From Niveispirillum sp. (lineage in GTDB: Bacteria; Pseudomonadota; Alphaproteobacteria; Azospirillales; Azospirillaceae): 12,251 nt of DNA. The position numbers and the translations under genes are program-made. The stretch lies in contig JAEMSB010000072.1 of NCBI GenBank assembly GCA_016463045.1, positions 1 to 12,251 of the forward strand, read 5' to 3'. Shown here piece after piece: positions 1-5,806 of this stretch (positions are counted from its first letter, which is position 1; each line of letters opens with the position of its first letter). The notes under the pieces are model-generated. The model did not search any database, was not told where the DNA came from, and saw nothing but the letters and a program-made list of their open reading frames with translations.

Positions 1-205
1 GCAATTGTGTGGTCAGCAGGGCGAAGATGATGCGCAGCACGACGGCGGCGGCGATGCCCCAGAAGATAACCTTTGCCCGCTGTTGCGCTGCCACGCCCGC
101 GGCGGCCAGACCCACGACAATGGCATTGTCGCCGGCCAGCACGATGTCGATCAGGATCACCTGCCAAAGCGCGTTCCAGAACGACACTTCAAAAAACATG
201 TCCAT
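1..205 (-). CDS. TerC-family membrane protein, YjbE type (N-terminal part)
   Basis: Partial gene running off the left edge; 68 residues are visible. It starts MDMFFEVSFWNALWQVILID and contains VLAGDNAIVVGLA (residues 22-34), the acidic membrane motif typical of the YjbE branch of the TerC superfamily, integral membrane proteins linked to metal ion (notably manganese) transport. Asp20 and Asp26 are the conserved-looking acidic residues. Residues 12-34 and 45-64 look like the first two membrane segments. The first ATG (205-203) is preceded by a GAGGTGGGGG purine run at a suitable distance; the ATG at 199-197 is an alternative. The gene is preceded by a long leader with a hairpin terminator (275-312) and a promoter-like element (359-387), so expression may be attenuated. 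The substrate cannot be told from this fragment. The family call is fairly sure; the metal role is inferred. Confidence 0.85.
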   Translation of the reverse strand, partial: MDMFFEVSFWNALWQVILIDIVLAGDNAIVVGLAAAGVAAQQRAKVIFWGIAAAVVLRIIFALLTTQL

Positions 206-274
206 TGATTAAAACCCCCACCTCTTCACTGCCGCCGTTCTAACACGGGCGGGCGGCAGCTGGCGATGGGGAAC

Positions 275-312
275 AAAAAAGCCCGCCCCTGTAATGACAA
301 GGGCGGGTTTTC
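275..312 (-). terminator. Intrinsic terminator hairpin upstream of the YjbE-type gene
   Basis: CCCGCCC (282-288) and GGGCGGG (301-307) form a GC stem around a short loop. On the minus strand the stem is followed by CTTTTTT, a good intrinsic terminator; on the plus strand a shorter TTTT follows. It lies 70 bases upstream of the YjbE-type start and downstream of a promoter-like element on the same strand. It could therefore be an attenuator of that gene, or simply the end of the small secreted-protein transcript coming from 901-536. Confidence 0.7.
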
Positions 313-535
313 AAGTCTTGGCAGTTGGATCCTGCATGAATGATGACAGGACGCTGCAGATATCGGCCACAGAAACCAAATTGTCAAACATTATTTTCAG
401 TATTCGTAAGAATCGACATTCTTGAATACTTACAAAATGGCAAAGTAAATGCACTTCCATTCATTGAAACGAATGGATTGAAGCTATTTCGAAAGAATAG
501 ACAAAGGAAGCCCGTTTAAAGACAGGCTGACGCGA
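313..535. other. AT-rich intergenic region with three ATTC/GAAT dyads
   Basis: No convincing gene lies between 206 and 535. From about 361 to 535 the base composition is clearly AT-rich compared with the GC-rich genes around it. It holds three dyads built on the same ATTC/GAAT core: AGTATTC (399-405) with GAATACT (424-430), whose interior AGAAT/ATTCT also pairs; TCCATTC (456-462) with GAATGGA (471-477); and CTATT (484-488) with AATAG (496-500). Such spaced dyads resemble operators or a structured leader, but I cannot assign a regulator. Only very short reading frames without ribosome binding sites are present. Confidence 0.55.
359..387 (-). promoter_or_regulatory. Candidate sigma-70 promoter reading toward the YjbE-type gene
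   Basis: On the minus strand a perfect -35 TTGACA (387-382) is followed after 17 bases by GATATC (364-359), a weak -10. A transcript from here would start near 352 and run through the terminator hairpin at 275-312 before reaching the YjbE-type gene, giving a leader of about 150 bases. The -35 is convincing; the -10 is only partly matched. Confidence 0.4.
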
Positions 536-901
536 TCAGGCGCGCGGCGGACCGGTGGACCAGGGATGGGCACAAGCCTGCCCTGCGCCGGAAAGTCCGG
601 CGGGCATCATCTCTGTATCTGCGGCAGCAAGGCGCGGCAGGCTGGACAGGGCCGGCAGGGCCAACCCGTCATGCCCACCGGCATCATCGGTGCCCGTAGG
701 CAGCGGTGCCTCTGGTGCCGTACTGATGACGAAAAGGCCGGGATCGTCAGGACTGACAGGGTCGGGGACCGGGTCGGAACCCTTCTGTTCGGCCAGGACA
801 ACCGGTGCCGGAAGCTGGACAGCACTATCGGCTGCCGCCGGCGGGGCCAGCAGCAGGAAGGACAGGCTCAGCAACAGGACAAGTAACCGGTCGATGGTCA
901 C
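536..901 (-). CDS. Small secreted proline-rich hypothetical protein
   Basis: A 121-residue protein of unknown function. It begins with a clear Sec-type signal peptide: a short charged start (TIDR), a long Leu-rich core (residues 6-18) and an APPAAAD cleavage region (likely cut after Ala24). The mature part is rich in Pro, Ala, Asp and Gly, with no recognised domain and one Cys. The start is GTG (901-899), with GGAAG six bases upstream; an in-frame stop just above leaves no earlier ATG or GTG. It lies 86 bases downstream of oxyR on the same strand and could be co-transcribed with it, with a perfect inverted repeat (924-941) in the gap. The signal peptide and ribosome binding site argue for a real gene; low-complexity composition keeps confidence moderate. 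No function is assigned. Confidence 0.5.
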   Translation of the reverse strand: MTIDRLLVLLLSLSFLLLAPPAAADSAVQLPAPVVLAEQKGSDPVPDPVSPDDPGLFVISTAPEAPLPTGTDDAGGHDGLALPALSSLPRLAAADTEMMPAGLSGAGQACAHPWSTGPPRA

Positions 902-923
902 ACGTCGCTTCCGGGCAGGTTTC

Positions 924-941
924 GTTCCCGTTACCGGGAAC
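924..941. repeat. Perfect inverted repeat between oxyR and the secreted-protein gene
   Basis: GTTCCCG (924-930) and CGGGAAC (935-941) are perfect 7-bp arms around TTAC. No T-run follows on the minus strand, so it is not a standard terminator. It sits about 22 bases upstream of the GTG start at 901 and could be an operator or an mRNA-processing hairpin. Confidence 0.5.
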
Positions 942-987
942 AGTCACCATAGAATGGGCACAGTCGCGCGCGGCGGCAAGCCCCGGT

Positions 988-1908
988 TTATCGCACCGGC
1001 TGCGCGCCGTCCGGCAGATGCTTGATAATCAGATCGGCCAGCCGCCGGATGTCGCCGCTGCGCGGGCTGCCCCGACGCCAGACCAGGGCCATGGTGCGCG
1101 TCGGCGCCGGATCGGCGAATCGGCGCAGGCCGATCTGGTCATTGGCGGCCAGCGACGGGGCCGCCAGGGCCGGCAACAGGGTCAGGCCCAGACCGCCCGC
1201 CACCATCTCCACCAGGGTCGCCAACGACGTGGCGGCGAACCCATCGCCCGCCGCTGCCCCCGACAGGGCGCAGACATCCAGTGCCTGATCGCGGAAGCAA
1301 TGGCCGTCTTCCAGCAGCAGCAGGGTCTCGTCCTTCAACTCCCCCTCCTCCACCGTTTCGGCATTGTCCAGGCGGTGACCGCGCGGCATGGCGACCAGGA
1401 AGGGTTCGGTATAGAGCGGCAGCAGCTCCACCCCCGGCTCCGTCACCGGCAGGGCCAGCAGCGCCATATCCAGATCGCCCGCCCGCAGACGGTCCAGCAG
1501 ACGCTCCGTCAGGTCCTCACGCAGGTAAAGCTTCAGGTCCGGGTAGGCGGCGCGCAGATCGGGCAGGACGCGCGGCAGCAGATAGGGGCCACTGGTCGGG
1601 ATCACGCCCAGGCGCAGGGCACCCGACAGGGGCCGGCCAGAGGCGCGGACGGCCTGTGACAAATCGTCCACCTGGCCCAGAATCACCCGCGCTCGCTCCA
1701 CCGCATCCTCGCCCGCCGGGGTCAGCAGCACGCGATGCTTGGTGCGCTCCACCAGAGCGGCACCCAGCATTTCTTCCAACTGCTGTATCTGCGCGGACAA
1801 GGAAGGCTGCGACACATGGCAGGCGGATGCGGCACGCCCGAAGTGAAGCGTGTCGGCCAGGGCCACCAGATAACGCAACTGCCGAAGGGTGATGTTCGCC
1901 GGGTTCAT
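988..1908 (-). CDS. oxyR: Hydrogen peroxide-sensing LysR-type regulator OxyR
   Basis: A 306-residue LysR-type transcription factor. Residues 6-65 form the winged helix-turn-helix (ITLRQLRYLVALADTLHFGR, then SQPSLSAQIQQLE), and residues about 93-300 form the periplasmic-binding-protein-like sensing domain. The OxyR hallmark is present: EDGHCFRDQALDVC, with Cys204 and Cys213 nine residues apart as in the peroxide-oxidised disulfide of E. coli OxyR (Cys199/Cys208), followed by ATSLATLVEMVAGGLGLTLLPAL. It should sense peroxide through this disulfide and activate antioxidant genes. ATG at 1908-1906 has AGGA seven bases upstream. It is divergent from ahpC across a 152-bp region with operator-like dyads (1942-1961, 1986-2003), the classic arrangement for control of ahpC and autoregulation. 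Identity is secure; targets are inferred from position. Confidence 0.95.
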   Translation of the reverse strand: MNPANITLRQLRYLVALADTLHFGRAASACHVSQPSLSAQIQQLEEMLGAALVERTKHRVLLTPAGEDAVERARVILGQVDDLSQAVRASGRPLSGALRLGVIPTSGPYLLPRVLPDLRAAYPDLKLYLREDLTERLLDRLRAGDLDMALLALPVTEPGVELLPLYTEPFLVAMPRGHRLDNAETVEEGELKDETLLLLEDGHCFRDQALDVCALSGAAAGDGFAATSLATLVEMVAGGLGLTLLPALAAPSLAANDQIGLRRFADPAPTRTMALVWRRGSPRSGDIRRLADLIIKHLPDGAQPVR

Positions 1909-1941
1909 TGGTTCATCCTATGACGGCAGTCGGAAGATGCG

Positions 1942-2003
1942 ATTGGATTTTGCACCGCAATACACTCATATCAGCGACGCCTCAGGCCGATAGCTGTATC
2001 GGC
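1942..2003. promoter_or_regulatory. Candidate OxyR operators in the oxyR-ahpC divergent region
   Basis: Two dyads lie between the divergent starts. ATTG (1942-1945) and CAAT (1958-1961) are spaced 12 bases apart, near the T-N11-A layout of LysR-type sites. GCCGATA (1986-1992) and TATCGGC (1997-2003) are perfect 7-bp arms around GCTG, with an ATAG...TAT core that resembles OxyR half-sites. Binding by OxyR is inferred from position and symmetry only. I could not pick convincing -10 and -35 elements for either gene. Confidence 0.4.
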
Positions 2004-2060
2004 AGGGGCCTGACTTTGGCACCGCATCACAAACCAACCCAAAAAATGGAGTTGTTTACC

Positions 2061-2600
2061 ATGCTGACCGTTGGCGACAAGTTCCCCGCTTTCGACCTGA
2101 AGGCCACCGTTTCCACCGACATCAAGTCGGCCTTCACGACGATCAACAACGACACCTATAAGGGTAAGTGGCTGGTCGTGTTCTTCTGGCCGAAGGATTT
2201 CACCTTCGTGTGCCCGACCGAGATCGCCGCCTTCGGCAAGCTGAACGGTGACTTCGCCGACCGCGACGCCCAGGTGCTGGGTGCCTCCATCGACACCGAG
2301 TTCGTGCACCTGGCCTGGCGCCAGAACCACGCCGACCTGAAGGACCTGCCGTTCCCGATGCTGGCCGACGTCAAGCGCGAGCTGTCCGCCGGTCTGGGCG
2401 TTCTGGACAAGAACGAGGGCGTTGCGCTCCGCGCAACCTTCATCGTCGATCCGGAAGGCATCATCCGCTTTGCCTCCGTGCATGACCTGTCGGTCGGCCG
2501 CAATGTGCAGGAAGTGCTGCGCACGCTGGACGCCCTGCAGACCGACGAACTGTGCCCCTGCAACTGGCAGAAGGGCGAGGACGTCCTGAAGGTCGGCTGA
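2061..2600 (+). CDS. ahpC: Alkyl hydroperoxide reductase AhpC (peroxiredoxin)
   Basis: A 179-residue cytoplasmic peroxiredoxin of the AhpC/Prx1 group that reduces H2O2, organic peroxides and possibly peroxynitrite. The peroxidatic Cys51 lies in FTFVCPTEI, with Pro44 and Thr48 of the active site visible. The C-terminus carries two cysteines, Cys165 and Cys167 (ELCPCNW), as in the mycobacterial three-cysteine AhpC that is recycled by AhpD rather than AhpF. ATG 2061 is chosen because GGAG (2048-2051) stands nine bases upstream and the protein then begins MLTVGDKFPAF like known family members; the in-frame ATG at 2046 overlaps that ribosome binding site, and the frame upstream of it is unlikely coding. 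Divergent oxyR and downstream ahpD support peroxide-inducible expression. Confidence 0.95.
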   Translation: MLTVGDKFPAFDLKATVSTDIKSAFTTINNDTYKGKWLVVFFWPKDFTFVCPTEIAAFGKLNGDFADRDAQVLGASIDTEFVHLAWRQNHADLKDLPFPMLADVKRELSAGLGVLDKNEGVALRATFIVDPEGIIRFASVHDLSVGRNVQEVLRTLDALQTDELCPCNWQKGEDVLKVG

Positions 2601-2625
2601 TCTCCTGATCGCTGATCTCTGACGG

Positions 2626-2664
2626 ATGGGCGCCCTGATCCCCCCGATCCACTGGGGCGCCCAT
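2626..2664 (+). terminator. Strong hairpin just after ahpC (first of a tandem pair)
   Basis: ATGGGCGCCC (2626-2635) and GGGCGCCCAT (2655-2664) are perfect 10-bp arms with a 19-base loop, 26 bases past the ahpC stop. Only a weak T tail (ATTTA) follows, so it may be a leaky terminator or a 3'-end stabilising structure rather than a full stop. Confidence 0.55.
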
Positions 2665-2667
2665 TTA

Positions 2668-2703
2668 CCCCTTCGCCCTCCCCCCAACGTTCGGGCGAAG
2701 GGG
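2668..2703. repeat. Second strong hairpin between ahpC and ahpD
   Basis: CCCCTTCGCCC (2668-2678) and GGGCGAAGGGG (2693-2703) are perfect 11-bp arms around a 14-base loop. No T-run follows. It lies only three bases after the first hairpin, and a further 14-bp palindrome (GGCGGCATGCCGCC, 2713-2726) follows ten bases later. The arms share no sequence with the first hairpin, so they are not copies of one repeat. Confidence 0.55.
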
Positions 2704-2728
2704 CCCTATTCCGGCGGCATGCCGCCCC

Positions 2729-2771
2729 GGTGATCCAGGCCGCCCCTGCTGACGGGCGCCGCCACCTTTTT
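2729..2771 (+). terminator. Possible intrinsic terminator before ahpD
   Basis: GGTG (2729-2732) pairs with CACC (2763-2766); inside, GGC/GCC and GCCC/GGGC segments pair with small bulges, and a run of five T follows at 2767-2771. This could end the ahpC transcript. A TTGACC -35-like hexamer at 2777-2782 right after it hints at a separate ahpD promoter, but no good -10 is visible. Confidence 0.4.
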
Positions 2772-2848
2772 AAAAATTGACCGTCCCGCGCATCGGCCAT
2801 CCCGCGCCGCGCCCGACGTCATGTCCACTCTCGACCGGAGATGAAACC

Positions 2849-3382
2849 ATGTCCATCGACGCGCTGAAGTCGCGCCTGCCCGACTATGCCAAGGATCTGA
2901 AGCTGAACCTGGGCTCGGTGCTGACCACCTCTTCCCTGTCGCCGCTGCAGGCCTGGGGCACGGCCATCGCCGCCGCCTATGCCAGCCGGAATGCGGAAGT
3001 GACGAAGGCCATCGTGGCCGATGCCGCCGCACATCTGGACGCCCAGAACCTGACGGCTGCCAAGGCCGCCGGCGCCATCATGGGCATGAACAACATCTAT
3101 TATCGCTTCGTGCATCTGGCGGATAACAAGGAATATTCCAAGATGCCGGCGCGTCTGCGCATGAACATCATCGCCAATCCCGGCGCGTCCAAGGTCGATT
3201 TCGAACTGTGGTCGCTGGCCGCCAGCGCCGTCAATGGCTGCGGCATGTGCATCGATGCACATGAGCATGAAGTGATCCAGAAGGGTGCGACCAAGGAGAA
3301 TGTGCAGGATGTCGTGCGCATCGCCGCCGTGATCCACGCCGTCGCTACCGTCCTGGACGCCGAGGACGCACTGGCCTCGTAA
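2849..3382 (+). CDS. ahpD: Alkylhydroperoxidase AhpD (CxxC disulfide reductase partner of AhpC)
   Basis: A 177-residue all-helical protein of the AhpD/carboxymuconolactone decarboxylase-like family. It reduces the disulfide of oxidised AhpC and also has weak peroxidase activity in M. tuberculosis, where lipoamide systems supply its electrons. The redox motif is NGCGMCIDAHEHE: Cys131 and Cys134, with His138 and Glu119 (FELWSL) matching the proton-relay residues. The position between the cysteines that is His132 in the mycobacterial enzyme is Met133 here. ATG 2849 is chosen because GGAG (2837-2840) lies eight bases upstream and the protein starts MSIDALKSRLPDYAKDLKLN like its relatives; the longer frame from 2777 lacks this support. 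It follows ahpC after 248 bases of hairpin-rich sequence and ends 24 bases before a strong terminator. Confidence 0.95.
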   Translation: MSIDALKSRLPDYAKDLKLNLGSVLTTSSLSPLQAWGTAIAAAYASRNAEVTKAIVADAAAHLDAQNLTAAKAAGAIMGMNNIYYRFVHLADNKEYSKMPARLRMNIIANPGASKVDFELWSLAASAVNGCGMCIDAHEHEVIQKGATKENVQDVVRIAAVIHAVATVLDAEDALAS

Positions 3383-3406
3383 GGGTTTAGCGGGTTGGTT
3401 TAGGTA

Positions 3407-3442
3407 AAAACGCCCCGGTGCCATTTGGTGCCGGGGCGTTTT
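3407..3442. terminator. Bidirectional intrinsic terminator shared by ahpD and the DUF721 gene
   Basis: AAAACGCCCCGG (3407-3418) and CCGGGGCGTTTT (3431-3442) are perfect 12-bp arms around a 12-base loop. The A/T ends give a T-run on both strands, so it serves ahpD (plus) and the convergent DUF721 gene (minus), whose stop is at 3445-3447. Confidence 0.85.
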
Positions 3443-3444
3443 GT

Positions 3445-3918
3445 TTACCCCACCACCGCCCGACCCAGCCGTTCCAGTACGGCGCGCAGTTCCTCATTCT
3501 CGATGGGTTCGACCACCATGGACAGTTCGCGTTCCTTGACAGGGTCCAGACGCTTTACCGGTTTCATGGCATAGTTCTTCTGCGGTAGGACCGGCCCTGC
3601 ATGCACAAGTTTCAGCCGCGCGACCGCACGGTAGCCCATGAAGGAATTGATCCGTTCCAGGATCTGCGGCTCTTCATGCTGGACCAGCAGGGCCGCCGCA
3701 CTGGACACCCGGACGTGCAGCACGGCATTCTCCCGCCGCCCGGCGGGGAAGGCCAGCTTCAGGGGCGATGTCTGTTCGGCCAGGCGCCCGCCGACAATGG
3801 CGGCCCAGTCGGTCAGAAGCGCGCCGAAGGCCATGCCGTCCTTGCCCAGGGCCTTGCCGGCGACGGCATTCAATGTACGTCCAAGGCGTTGCGGGCCGAA
3901 ACCACTGGGGCTGTTCAT
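3445..3918 (-). CDS. dciA: DUF721 protein, DciA-like replicative helicase loader
   Basis: A 157-residue protein with a DUF721 domain at about residues 30-107: a conserved Trp in LLTDWAAIVGGRLAEQTSPLKLAFP, then an LHVRV strand and a helix-rich part ending FMGYRAVARLKLVHAG. DUF721 includes DciA, which loads the replicative helicase DnaB in most bacteria lacking DnaC; the KH-like fold binds DNA and helicase. The C-terminal 45 residues are charged and probably flexible. I chose ATG at 3918-3916 (GGA five bases upstream); a TTG at 3951-3949 would add 11 residues (IPVFGNERTA). With the ATG, its start codon overlaps that of mutY on the other strand (CATG, 3916-3919). The DUF721-mutY pairing is familiar in alphaproteobacteria. 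The family is clear; the DciA function is by family. Confidence 0.8.
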   Translation of the reverse strand: MNSPSGFGPQRLGRTLNAVAGKALGKDGMAFGALLTDWAAIVGGRLAEQTSPLKLAFPAGRRENAVLHVRVSSAAALLVQHEEPQILERINSFMGYRAVARLKLVHAGPVLPQKNYAMKPVKRLDPVKERELSMVVEPIENEELRAVLERLGRAVVG

Positions 3919-5031
3919 GGCTGTCCGTTCATTACCGAAGACCGGTATCAAAGCAGATCAGGCGGGCGCTGACCAGTCTGGTGGCCTGCCCGGCCTGCTG
4001 CTGGACTGGTATGACCGGCACGCCCGTGTCCTGCCCTGGCGGTTCGCGCCGGGAGAGGTGGCCGATCCCTATCGTGTCTGGCTGTCAGAGATCATGTTGC
4101 AGCAGACGACGGTGGCAACCGTCGGGCCGTATTTCCAGAATTTCCTGGACCGCTGGCCCAGCGTCACCGACCTTGCCGCCGCTGATCTGGATGATGTGCT
4201 GCGCGCCTGGGCGGGGCTTGGTTACTATGCCCGCGCCCGCAACCTGCATAAATGGCCGTGGCGGTGGCTGGCCAGCATGGCGGGCGCTTTCCCGATACCG
4301 AAGAGGGGTTGCTGTCCCTGCCCGGTATCGGTGCCTATACGGCAGCCGCCATCCTGGCCATCGCGTTCGACAAGCCCGCAACCGCCATGGATGGCAATGT
4401 CGAGCGGGTGATGGCGCGGCTGCATGCGGTCACCGATCCGCTGCCGGGGTCAAAGCCCATCCTGCGCGCCCATGCAGCATCCCTGGTGCCTGCCCGGCGG
4501 TCCGGCGATTACACCCAGGCCCTGTTCGACCTGGGTGCTACCATCTGTACCCCGCGCAAGCCGCGCTGCATCCTGTGCCCCTGGACGGCGGCTTGTGAGG
4601 CGCGCAAGCAGGGCATTGCCGAGGATCTGCCAGCCAAGACGGCCAAGGCCGCCAAGCCCACCCGCCGGGCGCTGGCCTTCGTCCTGACCGATGCGCGCGG
4701 GCATGTGGCGCTGCGCCGCCGGCCCGAGAAAGGGCTGCTGGGCGGTATGATGGAAGTGCCGACGACCCCGTGGGAAGCGGCACCTGCGCCGACCCTGGCG
4801 GCATCACGCCCACATGCACCCCTGGCCGGCATCGACTGGAAGCCGCTGCCCGGTCTGGTCCGTCATACTTTCACCCATTTCGAGTTCGAAATTACGGTGG
4901 TGGCGGGCAATGCTGCCGGGACCGGCGGCGGGACGGACCTGATCTGGGTGACGCCCGACGCGCTTGGGGATGAGGCGCTGCCCACCGTCATGCTGAAGAT
5001 ATTGCGTCACGCCCTGGCCAAGGGGGCCTGA
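3917..5031 (+). pseudogene. mutY: A/G-specific adenine glycosylase MutY, interrupted by a one-base frameshift
   Basis: MutY removes adenine mispaired with 8-oxoguanine in base-excision repair. Residues 1-112 are read from ATG 3917 and the rest in a different frame to the TGA at 5029-5031. Around 4253 the sequence AAATGGCC fits K-C-A only if one base (AAA TGC GCC) is restored. The rebuilt 371-residue protein is normal in length and keeps every key motif: catalytic Glu58 (SEIMLQQT), the helix-hairpin-helix LPGIGAYTAAAI, catalytic Asp159 (MDGNVERV), the [4Fe-4S] ligands Cys211, 218, 221 and 227, and a C-terminal NUDIX-like 8-oxoG recognition domain with FTHFEF. As written, translation ends at 4411 after 164 residues, before the catalytic Asp. 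The good conservation on both sides suggests a very recent mutation or a sequencing error. The start overlaps the divergent dciA start. Confidence 0.85.
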
Positions 5032-5050
5032 CATAAAGGGGGCGGAGGCC

Positions 5051-5746
5051 ATGAGCCCGCAAATGAAACCTGTTTCGCGCCGTTCCCTGCTGGCGGGCCT
5101 TGCCGCCCTTCCCGCCATGCCCGCGCTCGCCACCAACAACGTGCCCGTCGTGGACGCAGCATTGGTTCTGGCCGTGGACGCGTCTGCCAGCATCGACCAG
5201 GGTCTTCTGGAGTTCCAGTTGCGCGGCCATGCCGCCGCCTTCCGTCACAAGGCCGTGGAGGAAGCCATATCCAGGTCAAGTGGCAACGGCATTGCCGTGA
5301 TCCTGGCGCAGTTCGCGGGGCCCGAGACGCTGACGACCCTCGTGCCCTGGCGCGTCCTGAAATCCGGGCGGGACTGCGAGGACTTTGCCGCCACCATCGA
5401 CGCGGCCCCCGGTGTGTTCATGGGCGGGTCAACGGCCCTGGGGAGTGCCGTGGTGCAGGCCGTGGCCCTACTGGATGCCGCCCCTTACCGAACAGAGAAG
5501 CGAACGCTGGATATCGTGTCCAACGGGTTCAGCAATGCCGGCATCGATCCGCGTTCAGCCCGTGGCTATGCCGCCGGGGCCAATGTCACCGTCAATGGTC
5601 TGGCCATCTTGAACGAGTATGACTGGCTGGAAGGCTATTTCGCGGAAAATGTCATCGCGGGCCGTGGTTCGTTCGTGCGCACAGCCAATGACCTGAACAG
5701 TTTTGCTGGCGTGCTGCTGGGCAAGCTGGTGACGGAGATGGTGTAA
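5051..5746 (+). CDS. Tat-exported DUF1194 (von Willebrand factor A-like) protein
   Basis: A 231-residue protein. Residues 1-27 form a twin-arginine signal (VSRRSLLAGLAALPAMPALA) with a likely cut after Ala27. The mature part is a DUF1194 domain, a relative of von Willebrand factor A: LVLAVDASASID (residues 38-49) gives the DxSxS metal-site motif (Asp43, Ser45, Ser47), GGSTALGSAV supplies the later MIDAS threonine, and TLDIVSNGFSN and VTVNGLAILN are typical of the family. The biochemical role of DUF1194 is unknown; a metal-dependent adhesion or protein-binding role in the envelope is only an inference from the fold. ATG 5051 has a GGGGGCGGAGG purine run upstream (5038-5048), its closest part very near the start; ATG 5063 is an alternative. 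It begins 19 bases after mutY and is probably co-transcribed. Confidence 0.8.
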   Translation: MSPQMKPVSRRSLLAGLAALPAMPALATNNVPVVDAALVLAVDASASIDQGLLEFQLRGHAAAFRHKAVEEAISRSSGNGIAVILAQFAGPETLTTLVPWRVLKSGRDCEDFAATIDAAPGVFMGGSTALGSAVVQAVALLDAAPYRTEKRTLDIVSNGFSNAGIDPRSARGYAAGANVTVNGLAILNEYDWLEGYFAENVIAGRGSFVRTANDLNSFAGVLLGKLVTEMV

Positions 5747-5781
5747 AAACAAAACCGGGGCGGGTTTTGACACCCGCCCCG
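5744..5781 (-). terminator. Intrinsic terminator for the TerC gene
   Basis: CGGGGCGGG (5756-5764) and CCCGCCCCG (5773-5781) are perfect 9-bp arms around an 8-base loop. On the minus strand the stem is followed by GTTTTGTTTTT, a strong U tract, so it ends the leftward terC transcript. On the plus strand no T-run follows, so for the DUF1194 gene it would be only a weak stop. Confidence 0.75.
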
Positions 5782-5806
5782 ATCTGCCCTTACCTCAAGC
5801 TCGCAA

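Noticed and set aside
206..358. A yybP-ykoY manganese riboswitch in front of the YjbE-type gene
   Set aside because: This riboswitch is known for TerC-family genes, but I could not find its conserved segments here or in the leader at 6797-6894.
384..464. A 26-codon minus-strand reading frame inside the AT-rich leader, as a possible leader peptide
   Set aside because: No ribosome binding site, atypical composition for this genome, and it overlaps the -35 of the candidate promoter.
805..1659. A 284-codon plus-strand open frame opposite oxyR
   Set aside because: Its product is Gln/Arg-rich and low in complexity, as expected for the antisense of a GC-rich gene; oxyR on the other strand is unambiguous.
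1908..2060. An N-terminal extension of AhpC starting near 1908
   Set aside because: The added residues do not resemble AhpC, the stretch holds operator-like dyads, and ATG 2061 has a good ribosome binding site.
4252..5031. The second half of mutY as a separate gene starting at ATG 4252
   Set aside because: No ribosome binding site is present and the piece begins inside the conserved glycosylase domain; a frameshift explains it better. AAATGG is not a known slippery site, so programmed frameshifting is also unlikely.
275..5781. Terminator stems at 275-312, 3407-3442 and 5756-5781 as copies of a dispersed repeat, because they share GGGGCG/CGCCCC-like cores
   Set aside because: Loops and flanks differ; similar GC-rich stems are expected for intrinsic terminators in a genome of this composition.
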